Positions 1 through 5,779 of a stretch of DNA of 6,917 nucleotides are shown piece after piece. Both the position numbers and the translations under genes were made by a program. Numbering within the stretch: the first letter of the stretch is position 1; each line of letters begins with the position of its first letter. The DNA comes from Planctomycetaceae bacterium. Lineage in GTDB: Bacteria > Planctomycetota > Planctomycetia > Pirellulales > Pirellulaceae. A model generated the notes under the pieces. That model saw nothing but the letters and a program-made list of their open reading frames with translations, did no database searches and was not told the origin of the DNA. The stretch covers positions 1 through 6,917 of the forward strand of contig DNWZ01000070.1 in NCBI GenBank assembly GCA_003506095.1, read 5' to 3'.

Positions 1-495
1 GATCGATATGACCTTGGGACTGAGAAGTGGTTGCGAGAAAGCAATGATGCGGCGCTGGCGCAGATTCTTGAACGGATGTTAGATGCCGTTCGGTTGAATT
101 ACTGGACGCCCGATACGTTAACCCAGCAAGAATTGGTTAATGCGTATCTCCGGTCAGCGGATCAGGCGAAATTGATCGAGCGAAACATGGCGGTGACTCA
201 GTTTGCCCAGTCGCAGCAAACGCAGATGATTGCTGACACGAGTGTTCCAGCTGATGTGAGTGTGTCTGCCGATCAAATGGCGAGTAATGATCCTGCACCG
301 TTGCCACCGGCGGTAGAAGAATCGAACGAAGTCGGTACGAACAAGTCGACCGAACGGGTCTCGGGGCTGAAACTTGAAGTCGCTGACTCGGCAACGTCGT
401 CTTCGACCCAAAACCTCACAAGCTGGATCTGGGTGGTCTGTATTGCTTTGATGTGCTTTGGCGGATGGAGGAGGTCACGACAGTTTCGCGTCTGA
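1..495 (+). CDS. cobN: CobN-like cobaltochelatase/Mg-chelatase H-type subunit, C-terminal end (5' partial) with membrane anchor
   Basis: The reading frame is open from base 1 to the TGA at 493-495, giving 164 residues that lack the true start. The first 50 or so residues (DRYDLGTEKWLRESND, then ERMLDAVRLNYWTPD) resemble the end of the CobN/BchH catalytic region, where a WL-x-E/D-N/S-x-x-AL segment precedes a helix and a YW-x-P motif. A Gln/Ser/Ala-rich linker follows. A short RVSGLKLEV segment comes next, like the V-x-G-x-x-x-x-EV piece near the end of CobN-like proteins from archaea and Bacteroidetes. The protein ends in a hydrophobic helix (about fragment residues 141-156, WIWVVCIALMCFGGW) and a basic tail RRSRQFRV, so the C-terminus is probably membrane-anchored with the tail in the cytoplasm. 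CobN proteins insert a metal, classically cobalt into hydrogenobyrinic acid diamide. The catalytic part lies upstream, so the metal and substrate cannot be judged. It converges on the H4MPT operon with a 24-base gap. Confidence 0.68.
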   Translation, partial: DRYDLGTEKWLRESNDAALAQILERMLDAVRLNYWTPDTLTQQELVNAYLRSADQAKLIERNMAVTQFAQSQQTQMIADTSVPADVSVSADQMASNDPAPLPPAVEESNEVGTNKSTERVSGLKLEVADSATSSSTQNLTSWIWVVCIALMCFGGWRRSRQFRV

Positions 496-519
496 GAGGT
501 TTGGAAACCGGGACGCTTG

Positions 520-1491
520 TTAGGGAAACCTGTTGTCGATTGTTTTGTCGATCGAGACGCCGGTAGGTTTGGTTTGGGTGATGGCGACCGAGTACTTTGG
601 GTTTAATTGTGCTGCGAAGTGCTCAGCCTCATGCTGCGATTGGGTGACGACGAAGACGGTGGGGCCCCAGGAGCTTTGTCCGTAGGCGGTTGCTCCTAAG
701 CTCGCAACATGCTCGATCAATTCCGTGACCGCCGGGCCGTTGTAGCAACCGCCTTGATGAGTTGCGAACAAGGCGCCGCTGAGTCGATTGAAGCGGGTTA
801 CGGCTTGGGCGAAACGTTTGAAATCGTTAGCCAACGTTGAGTCGAAAATCTTGTTGCCTAACTGAATCAATTCGGACCGTTTCGTCTGACCAGCCGCTGG
901 TAAGGATGCGAAGGCGTGGCGTTCGACTTCGCCGCTGATCGATAGCGTGTTTGATGGTGGGCGAATCAACAAGAAACGCCATTGGGCCGGAAAATCCGCG
1001 TGTCGCCACCATGAGCCGCAGTCGTAATCTTCTGCGGAACCGTCTTCGATGATGAGGCCGCCGGTAAAAAATCCAATGCTGCCGACCGCAGACCGTTTGC
1101 CACGCTGGGCGATATGGTGGATCAGGTCCGAGCGTGACGCTTGGACATCAAAAAAGTTGGCTAGTCCAGCGGCAGTGGCCAAGGCCAATTGGGTTCCGGA
1201 CCCGAGGCCGAAGTGTGGGTCAGCGGCTGAGAGGACCTGGATTTTGCAAGGCGGTAAGTCTTCGTTGAATTGACCAGCGAAATACGATTGAGTGAATTGG
1301 CGAGCGATCTCGATTAGGCGTTGGCTGTCGACAGTGCCAGCGTCGAAATTCGGAGCGGGGGTGATTCGCAGCATCGTTTGCGGTTGGTCGATCATCACGC
1401 CAACACCACCAAACGGCGAGTGTGTGTCGAATAAACCGAAGTGCAATCGCGATCCGGTGCGAACGTAAACCGCCAGACTTGCTTCAGCCAT
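520..1491 (-). CDS. mptG: Beta-ribofuranosylaminobenzene 5'-phosphate synthase (GHMP kinase superfamily)
   Basis: The 323-residue product is the enzyme that condenses 4-aminobenzoate with PRPP, releasing CO2 and pyrophosphate, to give beta-RFAP, the first dedicated intermediate of H4MPT. It is a cytosolic member of the GHMP superfamily although it is not a kinase. Visible family signatures are SRLHFGLFD (14-22), the glycine/serine-rich phosphate-binding loop GLGSGTQLALA (95-105), RGKRSAVGSIGFFTGG (130-145) and the late GQSSWGPTVF segment (271-280). Length is normal for the family and no key block is missing. I chose the ATG at 1489-1491, two codons inside the longest frame, which begins TTG-TTG-ATG. 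The ATG overlaps the DUF447 stop by 8 bases and has GGAG at 1502-1505, 10 bases upstream. It is last in the operon. The symbol mptG comes from archaea; methylotroph papers call the bacterial gene orf4. Confidence 0.93.
   Translation of the reverse strand: MAEASLAVYVRTGSRLHFGLFDTHSPFGGVGVMIDQPQTMLRITPAPNFDAGTVDSQRLIEIARQFTQSYFAGQFNEDLPPCKIQVLSAADPHFGLGSGTQLALATAAGLANFFDVQASRSDLIHHIAQRGKRSAVGSIGFFTGGLIIEDGSAEDYDCGSWWRHADFPAQWRFLLIRPPSNTLSISGEVERHAFASLPAAGQTKRSELIQLGNKIFDSTLANDFKRFAQAVTRFNRLSGALFATHQGGCYNGPAVTELIEHVASLGATAYGQSSWGPTVFVVTQSQHEAEHFAAQLNPKYSVAITQTKPTGVSIDKTIDNRFP
1484..1491 (-). promoter_or_regulatory. DUF447/beta-RFAP synthase 8-base overlap with upstream GGAG
   Basis: ATGGCTGA on the minus strand carries the beta-RFAP synthase ATG (1491-1489) and the DUF447 stop TGA (1486-1484). 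A GGAG at 1502-1505, inside the DUF447 coding end, sits 10 bases before the ATG and is a plausible ribosome binding site. Confidence 0.75.
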
Positions 1492-2038
1492 CAACAAACG
1501 ACTCCAACAACGCCCAAGCCCGATGCTCAGACACTCCGCCGGTTTTCTGGACCCAAACGGCTAAATCGTTCATTTGGCGACGCACTTCATCGCGTCCCAG
1601 CATTTCCAATCGAGTGGCAAGAATCGCGGCTTCGATCACCGCATGCTTGCCGCGATTGAAGCCGAACATCGGTCGTTGGTCGCCGCGATGGACGATTTGG
1701 CAATTCGCGAGGGGACGCAGCGGATCGTCTTGCCAAGAAACGATTTCAACGGCAAACCAGCGACAACAATCGACCAATCTGTGCCACCGACCCAGCAGCG
1801 GCAACGTCAGGCCATCGCCACAAACGGGGCCGATTGCCGCCCGCGCGATCAATTCGACGTCGTCGGTAACATGGACGACGGCGGTTCCGCCATGCATCAA
1901 GTTGGCGTAAGTTCGCGACGACCGAAACGGCTTAAGCGTGATCGCCGAAAACGATTCGTCGTCGACCTGAGGTCCCATGGGGGCGATGTTGACGATCCCT
2001 TGGGCATCGACTGTGGTAACGATCGATTCGAGTATCAC
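1484..2038 (-). CDS. DUF447 family protein, probable H4MPT-pathway protein of unknown activity
   Basis: The 184-residue product has the hallmarks of the DUF447 family, known from methanogens and from bacteria that make H4MPT. These are an N-terminal strand ILESIVTT followed by NIAPMGP (17-23), a mid segment LKPFRSSRTYANL (35-47), VVHVTDD (54-60), and a C-terminal helical part with FNRGKHAVIEAAILATRL (127-144). As I recall, the N-terminal part has an FMN-binding split-barrel type fold, so flavin binding is possible, but no activity can be assigned. The frame can be extended to a TTG at 2071, overlapping pabA by 37 bases. I prefer the GTG at 2036-2038 because it forms a GTGA overlap with the pabA stop, matches the coupling at the neighbouring junctions, and puts the start right at the conserved ILESIVTT. 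Its place between pabA and beta-RFAP synthase suggests a step or accessory function in H4MPT synthesis (inference). Confidence 0.85.
   Translation of the reverse strand: MILESIVTTVDAQGIVNIAPMGPQVDDESFSAITLKPFRSSRTYANLMHGGTAVVHVTDDVELIARAAIGPVCGDGLTLPLLGRWHRLVDCCRWFAVEIVSWQDDPLRPLANCQIVHRGDQRPMFGFNRGKHAVIEAAILATRLEMLGRDEVRRQMNDLAVWVQKTGGVSEHRAWALLESFVDG
2035..2038 (-). promoter_or_regulatory. pabA/DUF447 GTGA stop-start overlap
   Basis: On the minus strand GTGA contains a GTG (2038-2036) in the DUF447 frame and the pabA TGA (2037-2035). No clear Shine-Dalgarno lies directly upstream, consistent with re-initiation. This site decides my choice of start over the TTG at 2071. Confidence 0.6.
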
Positions 2039-2697
2039 GGGACGAGTTGCGATTGATCGGAAGGGCGGCAAACGTCACAGCCACCCTGTGTGGATGCAAA
2101 CGATTTCGCCAGCGTGACAAAATTGGCGATGATGCGAAAGCCTTCTGTGGTCAAAACCGATTCGGGATGAAACTGAACACCCATCAGCGGCCAGACGCGA
2201 TGGCGAATCGCCATCACGATCGGCGACGCACACCCGGCAGTTTGCTGGCTATCGGCGATGGTGGTCGCGGTGACGATCAGATCTTCAGGCAACGATTGCG
2301 GAGCGATGGCCAGCGAATGATAACGCGCAACACGCATCGGATTGGGGCACCCTTGAAAAACCGACTGGCCGTCGTGGGCGATCAGGCTGGATCGACCATG
2401 AACCGGTGCCACTTTGATCACGTCGCCGCCGAGTGCGTGACCGATCGCTTGATGACCGAGGCAAACGCCTAGGATCGGAATCGATGGCCCAAGCGTGCGA
2501 ATCACATCGATGCAGCAGCCGGCGTCCTGCGGGCGTTTTGGTCCGGGTGAAAGCAGGATGCCCAGCGGAGCCATCCGGCGGACCTCCGTTGCGTCGATCC
2601 GGTCGCAGCGAATGACAACGGTTTCCATCCCGGCCAAGCGGATGTAACGCGCCAGGTTGTGAACGAACGAATCGTGATTGTCGATAACCAGAATCAT
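2035..2697 (-). CDS. pabA: Aminodeoxychorismate synthase component 2 (glutamine amidotransferase subunit)
   Basis: A 220-residue class I glutamine amidotransferase that hydrolyses glutamine and passes ammonia to PabB for making 4-amino-4-deoxychorismate in the cytosol. It starts MILVIDNHDSFVHNL, typical of the TrpG/PabA family. The oxyanion-loop motif LLSPGP is at 48-53, the nucleophile Cys79 lies in GVCLGHQAI (77-85), HGR at 100-102 is close to the usual HGK, RYHSL is at 125-129, and the remaining triad residues are in GVQFHPES (173-180, His177 and Glu179). All catalytic residues are present. The frame is open a long way upstream, but the ATG at 2695-2697 matches the family N-terminus and overlaps the pabB stop as ATGA. 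TrpG and PabA cannot be told apart well by sequence, and many bacteria share one subunit between both synthases. The PabB-type partner and beta-RFAP synthase downstream favour PabA. The last 20 or so residues extend past the domain as a Cys-containing tail (CDVC). Confidence 0.93.
   Translation of the reverse strand: MILVIDNHDSFVHNLARYIRLAGMETVVIRCDRIDATEVRRMAPLGILLSPGPKRPQDAGCCIDVIRTLGPSIPILGVCLGHQAIGHALGGDVIKVAPVHGRSSLIAHDGQSVFQGCPNPMRVARYHSLAIAPQSLPEDLIVTATTIADSQQTAGCASPIVMAIRHRVWPLMGVQFHPESVLTTEGFRIIANFVTLAKSFASTQGGCDVCRPSDQSQLVP
2694..2697 (-). promoter_or_regulatory. pabB/pabA ATGA stop-start overlap (translational coupling)
   Basis: Read on the minus strand, ATGA holds the pabA start (2697-2695) and the pabB stop TGA (2696-2694). 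Such a 4-base overlap normally means terminating ribosomes restart on the next gene, suiting two subunits made in equal amounts. Confidence 0.85.
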
Positions 2698-4205
2698 GTC
2701 GGCATGATACCGCCAGGAATAGCCCGCAACATACCCTCCGCCTTGACCCACGTTTCGCGTTCTTCGTCGACACTGTGGCTTTGAGCGGTGATGCCGCCAC
2801 CGACCGGGATTTGCCACCGATCGCCGGTTGCCGTCAGTGTCCGGATCAAGATATTGAACTCCGCATCGCCACCGACCGAAACATAGCCGAGCGAACCGCA
2901 GTACGGGCCGCGGCGTGTCGGTTCTAGTTGGGCAATGGTTCGCATCGCTTCGATCTTGGGAGCTCCGGTCACCGAACCGCCTGGAAAACAAGCCGCCAAC
3001 AGATCGATCGCACTGATACCGGGTCGCAGTCGCCCACGAACGACGCTGACCAGATGCTGGACAAACGCGTAATGTTCGACCTCGCACAACTGAGTGACCA
3101 CGACGCTGTCATCCTCGCAGACTCGCGACAGGTCGTTTCGCATCAGGTCGACGATCATCACATTTTCGGCGCGGTCTTTTTCGCTGGCCAGCAGCAATTC
3201 GGTCGCGGCCGCGTCGATCGCCGCGTCGCCGGTTCGTGCGACGGTCCCTTTGATCGGACGGGTTTCGACGACGCAGTCGCGAACGTGCAAGAAACCTTCG
3301 GGCGACGAGCTGAGCACTTGAAAGTCGCCGCCGTCATAAAAACCGGCCAGCGGCGCGGGGTTCGATTGCCGGAGTCGCAAATAGAGCGTCGCCGGATCGA
3401 CCGAAGCGGTGGCCGTCAACCGCTGGGCCAAGTTGACTTGGAATGAATCGCCGGCATGAATCCGACAGATGATTTCGTCGATCGCGGCGCGAAACCCGGT
3501 CGACGAAAAATTACTCGTCACACCCTGGCGATCGGTCTCAAAAGAACAAGCGACTGATAACGTGCCGCTGTTTTCACTCAATCGATTCGCGGAACTCGGC
3601 ATCGGCGGATCGGTCGGCCGCATTGCCAACCAGCCAAGCACTTGATCGAGCCTCGCTTGCGCCCGAATCGGGTCACGCACAAAACGGTCGCCATCAAAAC
3701 CTTGACTGATCAGGCAAGTCGTCTGCGAAAGCGAATCGTGGCAAATGACCCAATCGTAGACTCCTACACTGACCGCTGGCGTAGGCTGATCGTCGACAAC
3801 CGCGACGCCGACGTCTTCCAACCAAGCGGCCGCCTCGTAGCCCCACAGCCCCGCGATGCCGCCTTGAAACGGAGGCAAATCGGGCGACTTGTCTGGCGGC
3901 AGCATCGTCGTCCACCGCCGCAACACGGGCCAGGGATCGTCGTCGCCGACAAAGGCTTGCAGTTTAGCGATCGGGTCAGCGGCCAAAAAACTGTAGCGTC
4001 CGATCGGCTCAGCCAGCGTTTCAGACCGCGTTTCGCTGGCTGAATCTGCAGCCTTCCCAGTCTCAGTCGCCTTCACGGGGCGATTCGTCATCGGTCCCGG
4101 CACAGCAGAATCAAACCAGATGCATCCGCCACGATCGACCAGTCGCAGAAATGCATCCGCGATATTGAAATCGTTCGGCAAACGATGAACCAACGGCAGT
4201 TTCAC
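2694..4205 (-). CDS. pabB: Aminodeoxychorismate synthase component 1
   Basis: A 503-residue chorismate-utilising enzyme that aminates chorismate to 4-amino-4-deoxychorismate with ammonia from PabA. The N-terminal domain carries GRYSFLAADP (69-78) and GGIAGLWGYE (115-124). The chorismate-binding domain has GDSFQVNLAQRL (252-263), SSSPEGFL (299-306), RPIKGT (316-321), EKDRAENVMIVDLMRNDL (342-359), PGGSVTGAPK (408-417) and CGSLGYVSVGG (436-446). Lys319 in PIKGT is the residue that separates PabB from anthranilate synthase TrpE, which normally has alanine (PIAGT). Length is usual. Two hydrophilic stretches of low conservation, residues about 37-67 and 195-232, look like an insertion and an interdomain linker. 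The start is a GTG at 4203-4205 with a weak GGA about 6 bases upstream. No ATG in this frame lies near it upstream, and KLPLVHRLP is a normal family beginning. It heads the four-gene operon, and its TGA overlaps the pabA ATG. Confidence 0.94.
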   Translation of the reverse strand: MKLPLVHRLPNDFNIADAFLRLVDRGGCIWFDSAVPGPMTNRPVKATETGKAADSASETRSETLAEPIGRYSFLAADPIAKLQAFVGDDDPWPVLRRWTTMLPPDKSPDLPPFQGGIAGLWGYEAAAWLEDVGVAVVDDQPTPAVSVGVYDWVICHDSLSQTTCLISQGFDGDRFVRDPIRAQARLDQVLGWLAMRPTDPPMPSSANRLSENSGTLSVACSFETDRQGVTSNFSSTGFRAAIDEIICRIHAGDSFQVNLAQRLTATASVDPATLYLRLRQSNPAPLAGFYDGGDFQVLSSSPEGFLHVRDCVVETRPIKGTVARTGDAAIDAAATELLLASEKDRAENVMIVDLMRNDLSRVCEDDSVVVTQLCEVEHYAFVQHLVSVVRGRLRPGISAIDLLAACFPGGSVTGAPKIEAMRTIAQLEPTRRGPYCGSLGYVSVGGDAEFNILIRTLTATGDRWQIPVGGGITAQSHSVDEERETWVKAEGMLRAIPGGIMPT

Positions 4206-4315
4206 GGGATTCCGAATCGTCGAGTCAGGGGAATAAAACGGGGAAGATTGAACAGCGGGCCGAATCGAAAATCGTTCGAACCCTGTGGAGGCGATGCTGC
4301 CCGTGGTATTGGCAG
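4206..4315 (-). other. 110-base gap upstream of pabB with a small hairpin
   Basis: This gap separates the DUF2007/zinc-finger gene from pabB. An inverted repeat with arms GCTGCC (4296-4301) and GGCAGC (4311-4316) and a 9-base loop begins at the last base of the upstream gene's stop codon. No T-run follows on the minus strand, so it is at best a weak or factor-assisted terminator. I could not pick out a convincing -35/-10 pair for pabB, so the operon may have its own promoter here or be read from upstream. Confidence 0.35.
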
Positions 4316-5038
4316 CTATCCCAAGAGCATCGCAAAAAAGACTCCGGTTACCAGCAGATTAATCGCCCAGGCACCATAAAATCTTTTTGGGCGAGTGTAA
4401 GTGGCGGGGTATCGTTTGAAGGATAAAGGAACCAGGATCGATAAGGAATAGATCGTGAAGATCATGATCGGCAGAAAGCCACCAAAGACCGCTGCGATGA
4501 AGGCACGATCGATCGCCTCGTTCTCTTTCTGGTCGATCTTCGCCCCCATTTCGTCGTTATGGGAAGCTGATTCTTGGTTTGTAAAATCGAGCGGCTGATA
4601 AGGATTGTTACCATCGCGATAAGAGCGATTGCCTGACGTAGTCGTAAATATTTCCGTCGATCTAATAGAAGGTTTTCCCGATTCGTTGCCTTCAGGGTCG
4701 ACGGAAGCAGGTAAATCTTCGTCAGATCGTGTTTTGTTGCAACTCCAACAAACCTCGAACGCCGGTTCATTAAACTCGCCACACCGCGAGCAGTTCCATG
4801 CACCAGCGGTTTCCAGCGAAACGCGATCGGCGTCTAACAGATCGCGAGCGCGTCGCAAGTCGTCTGCACCGACTTCGATGTTAGGATATCCGATTGCAAC
4901 GCCAACATAGCTGAGCGCGGTGCCGACTTCGGCCCCCTGGACCACTGCCCGAATCCCCGCAGTTTCCAGACGATTGCGAATCGTTTCGGCTTGGATAGCG
5001 TCACGACAGCTCATCAGCTTGACTAGATTGGCTGTCAT
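4316..5038 (-). CDS. DUF2007-like / RanBP2-type zinc finger / two-helix membrane protein, function unknown
   Basis: A 240-residue three-part protein. Residues 1-75 (VKLMSCRDAIQAETIRNRLE, then AGIRAVVQG, and GYPNIEVGADDLRRARDLLD) match the pattern of the DUF2007 family, small alpha/beta domains called putative signal-transducing proteins. Residues 81-100 hold W81, C83, C86, N90, C97 and C100 in the spacing W-x-C-x2-C-x3-N-x6-C-x2-C, the RanBP2-type zinc finger pattern, usually a protein- or RNA-binding module. A polar Ser/Asn/Glu-rich linker (about 105-175) leads to two hydrophobic helices, about 180-206 and 220-240, so the C-terminus is membrane-embedded and the N-terminal modules are probably cytoplasmic. 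The start is an ATG with two AGG triplets within 15 bases upstream. Its linker and low-GC codons stand out from pabAB. No function can be assigned. The same-strand neighbours, pdxH 93 bases upstream and pabB 110 bases downstream, do not suggest one. Confidence 0.8.
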   Translation of the reverse strand: MTANLVKLMSCRDAIQAETIRNRLETAGIRAVVQGAEVGTALSYVGVAIGYPNIEVGADDLRRARDLLDADRVSLETAGAWNCSRCGEFNEPAFEVCWSCNKTRSDEDLPASVDPEGNESGKPSIRSTEIFTTTSGNRSYRDGNNPYQPLDFTNQESASHNDEMGAKIDQKENEAIDRAFIAAVFGGFLPIMIFTIYSLSILVPLSFKRYPATYTRPKRFYGAWAINLLVTGVFFAMLLG

Positions 5039-5080
5039 GACCTGGCCTTTGGGTTGAGTTTATTTGAGTGGGGCGGGGGA

Positions 5081-5125
5081 GTGTGCACGGGAGTGTTGTT
5101 ACGGCGCACGGAGTGTGCCTACTAC
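5081..5125. repeat. Intergenic repeat-like element with hairpin (RHTPCAV-type)
   Basis: Two degenerate copies of one unit, GTGCACGGGAGTGT (5083-5096) and GCGCACGGAGTGT (5104-5116), lie 21 bases apart and differ by one substitution and one indel. The second is part of a hairpin with arms GGCGCAC (5103-5109) and GTGTGCC (5113-5119) around a GGA loop; the single non-matching pair is a G-U wobble in RNA. Read on the minus strand the element gives SRHTPCAVTTLPCTLP, a peptide I recall from numerous short spurious ORFs in Rhodopirellula genomes, which suggests a dispersed non-coding element. It sits just past the pdxH stop and could act as a transcript-end or mRNA-stabilising structure. Multiplicity in the genome is from memory and not shown by this window, which holds one locus. 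Confidence 0.55.
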
Positions 5126-5131
5126 TTTGGA

Positions 5132-5779
5132 TCACGGCGACAGGCGGACGATTTCCCAGCCTGCTGGGGTTCGGCGGTACATCAACCGATCGTGCAGACG
5201 GCTTTCGCGGCCCTGCCAAAACTCGACCTCTTTCGGATCGACGGCGTATCCGCCCCAATTTTCGGGACACGGAATGTCGTCGCGGCCGTTGTATTGTACT
5301 TCTAAGGCTTGCAACTGCTGTTCCAAGTGGTGACGACCGTCGATTTCACGCGACTGTTCGCTAAGGATCGCGCCCAGACGACTGCCGCGTGGGCGTGTGG
5401 CGAAATACGATTCCGACGCCTGACGCGACGTTTTGGTGATCGTGCCGTTGATCCGAACTTGGCGTTGCAGATGCGGCCAATAAAAACAGAGCGAAACCGA
5501 TGGGTTTTCGGCCATTTGGTTCGCCTTTTCAGAATGGTAGTTCGTAAAGAATAGAAACTTACCGTCCTCGATTCCCTTGAGCAAAACGATGCGGCTGGTG
5601 ACCCGACCGCTCGGATCAGCCGTCGCGAGCGTCATCGCGTTGATCTCCAGCCACTCGGGTTTATCGTCGGCGCCGGCTTGCTGGAACCAGGCATGGAACT
5701 GCTGAAACGGATCGGCCGCGAGATCGGCTTCGGCCAATCCGGCCAGGGTGTAGGACAAACGCATCTGGTCGATCGTCAT
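5132..5779 (-). CDS. pdxH: Pyridoxamine/pyridoxine 5'-phosphate oxidase
   Basis: A 215-residue FMN-dependent oxidase that turns pyridoxamine or pyridoxine 5'-phosphate into pyridoxal 5'-phosphate (PLP) with O2. It acts in the cytosol in the vitamin B6 salvage or final synthetic step. Recognisable blocks in order are ADPFQQFHAWF (22-32), SRIVLLKG (62-69), FFTNYHSEKANQM (77-89), QRQVRINGTI (105-114), YFATRPRGSRLGAILSEQS (125-143), PENWGGY (172-178), EFWQGRESRLHDR (186-198) and the C-terminal RLSP (212-215). These are the FMN- and PLP-binding segments of the family, all intact, and length is normal. The ATG at 5777-5779 has no obvious Shine-Dalgarno; Met6 is an alternative start. It is divergent from the AlgH-family gene. 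PLP is the cofactor of aminodeoxychorismate lyase (PabC), a loose link to the downstream pab genes that may be coincidental. Confidence 0.95.
   Translation of the reverse strand: MTIDQMRLSYTLAGLAEADLAADPFQQFHAWFQQAGADDKPEWLEINAMTLATADPSGRVTSRIVLLKGIEDGKFLFFTNYHSEKANQMAENPSVSLCFYWPHLQRQVRINGTITKTSRQASESYFATRPRGSRLGAILSEQSREIDGRHHLEQQLQALEVQYNGRDDIPCPENWGGYAVDPKEVEFWQGRESRLHDRLMYRRTPAGWEIVRLSP

Noticed and set aside
498..509. GGTTTGGAAACC palindrome between the convergent CobN-like and beta-RFAP synthase genes as an intrinsic terminator
   Set aside because: The stem is only 4-5 bases with a 2-4 base loop, is AT-rich, and has no T-run on either strand.
1422..2056. Long plus-strand open frames (up to about 160 codons) opposite the DUF447 gene
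   Set aside because: They are antisense to a gene with clear family motifs, show no recognisable domains and have Arg/Ser/Gln-rich compositions typical of shadow frames in GC-rich coding DNA.
2698..3087. Upstream extension of the pabA frame to 350 codons
   Set aside because: The added part lies wholly inside pabB in another frame and is low-quality Arg-rich sequence; the family N-terminus MILVIDNHDSF begins at 2697.
2928..4043. Plus-strand open frames of 133 and 172 codons opposite pabB
   Set aside because: They mirror a strongly conserved minus-strand gene and have no family resemblance.
5001..5333. Several short open frames of 83-98 codons on both strands around the 5081-5125 element
   Set aside because: They run through the repeat-like element and into the end of pdxH or the start of the DUF2007 gene; peptides such as RHTPCAV are by-products of the repeat.
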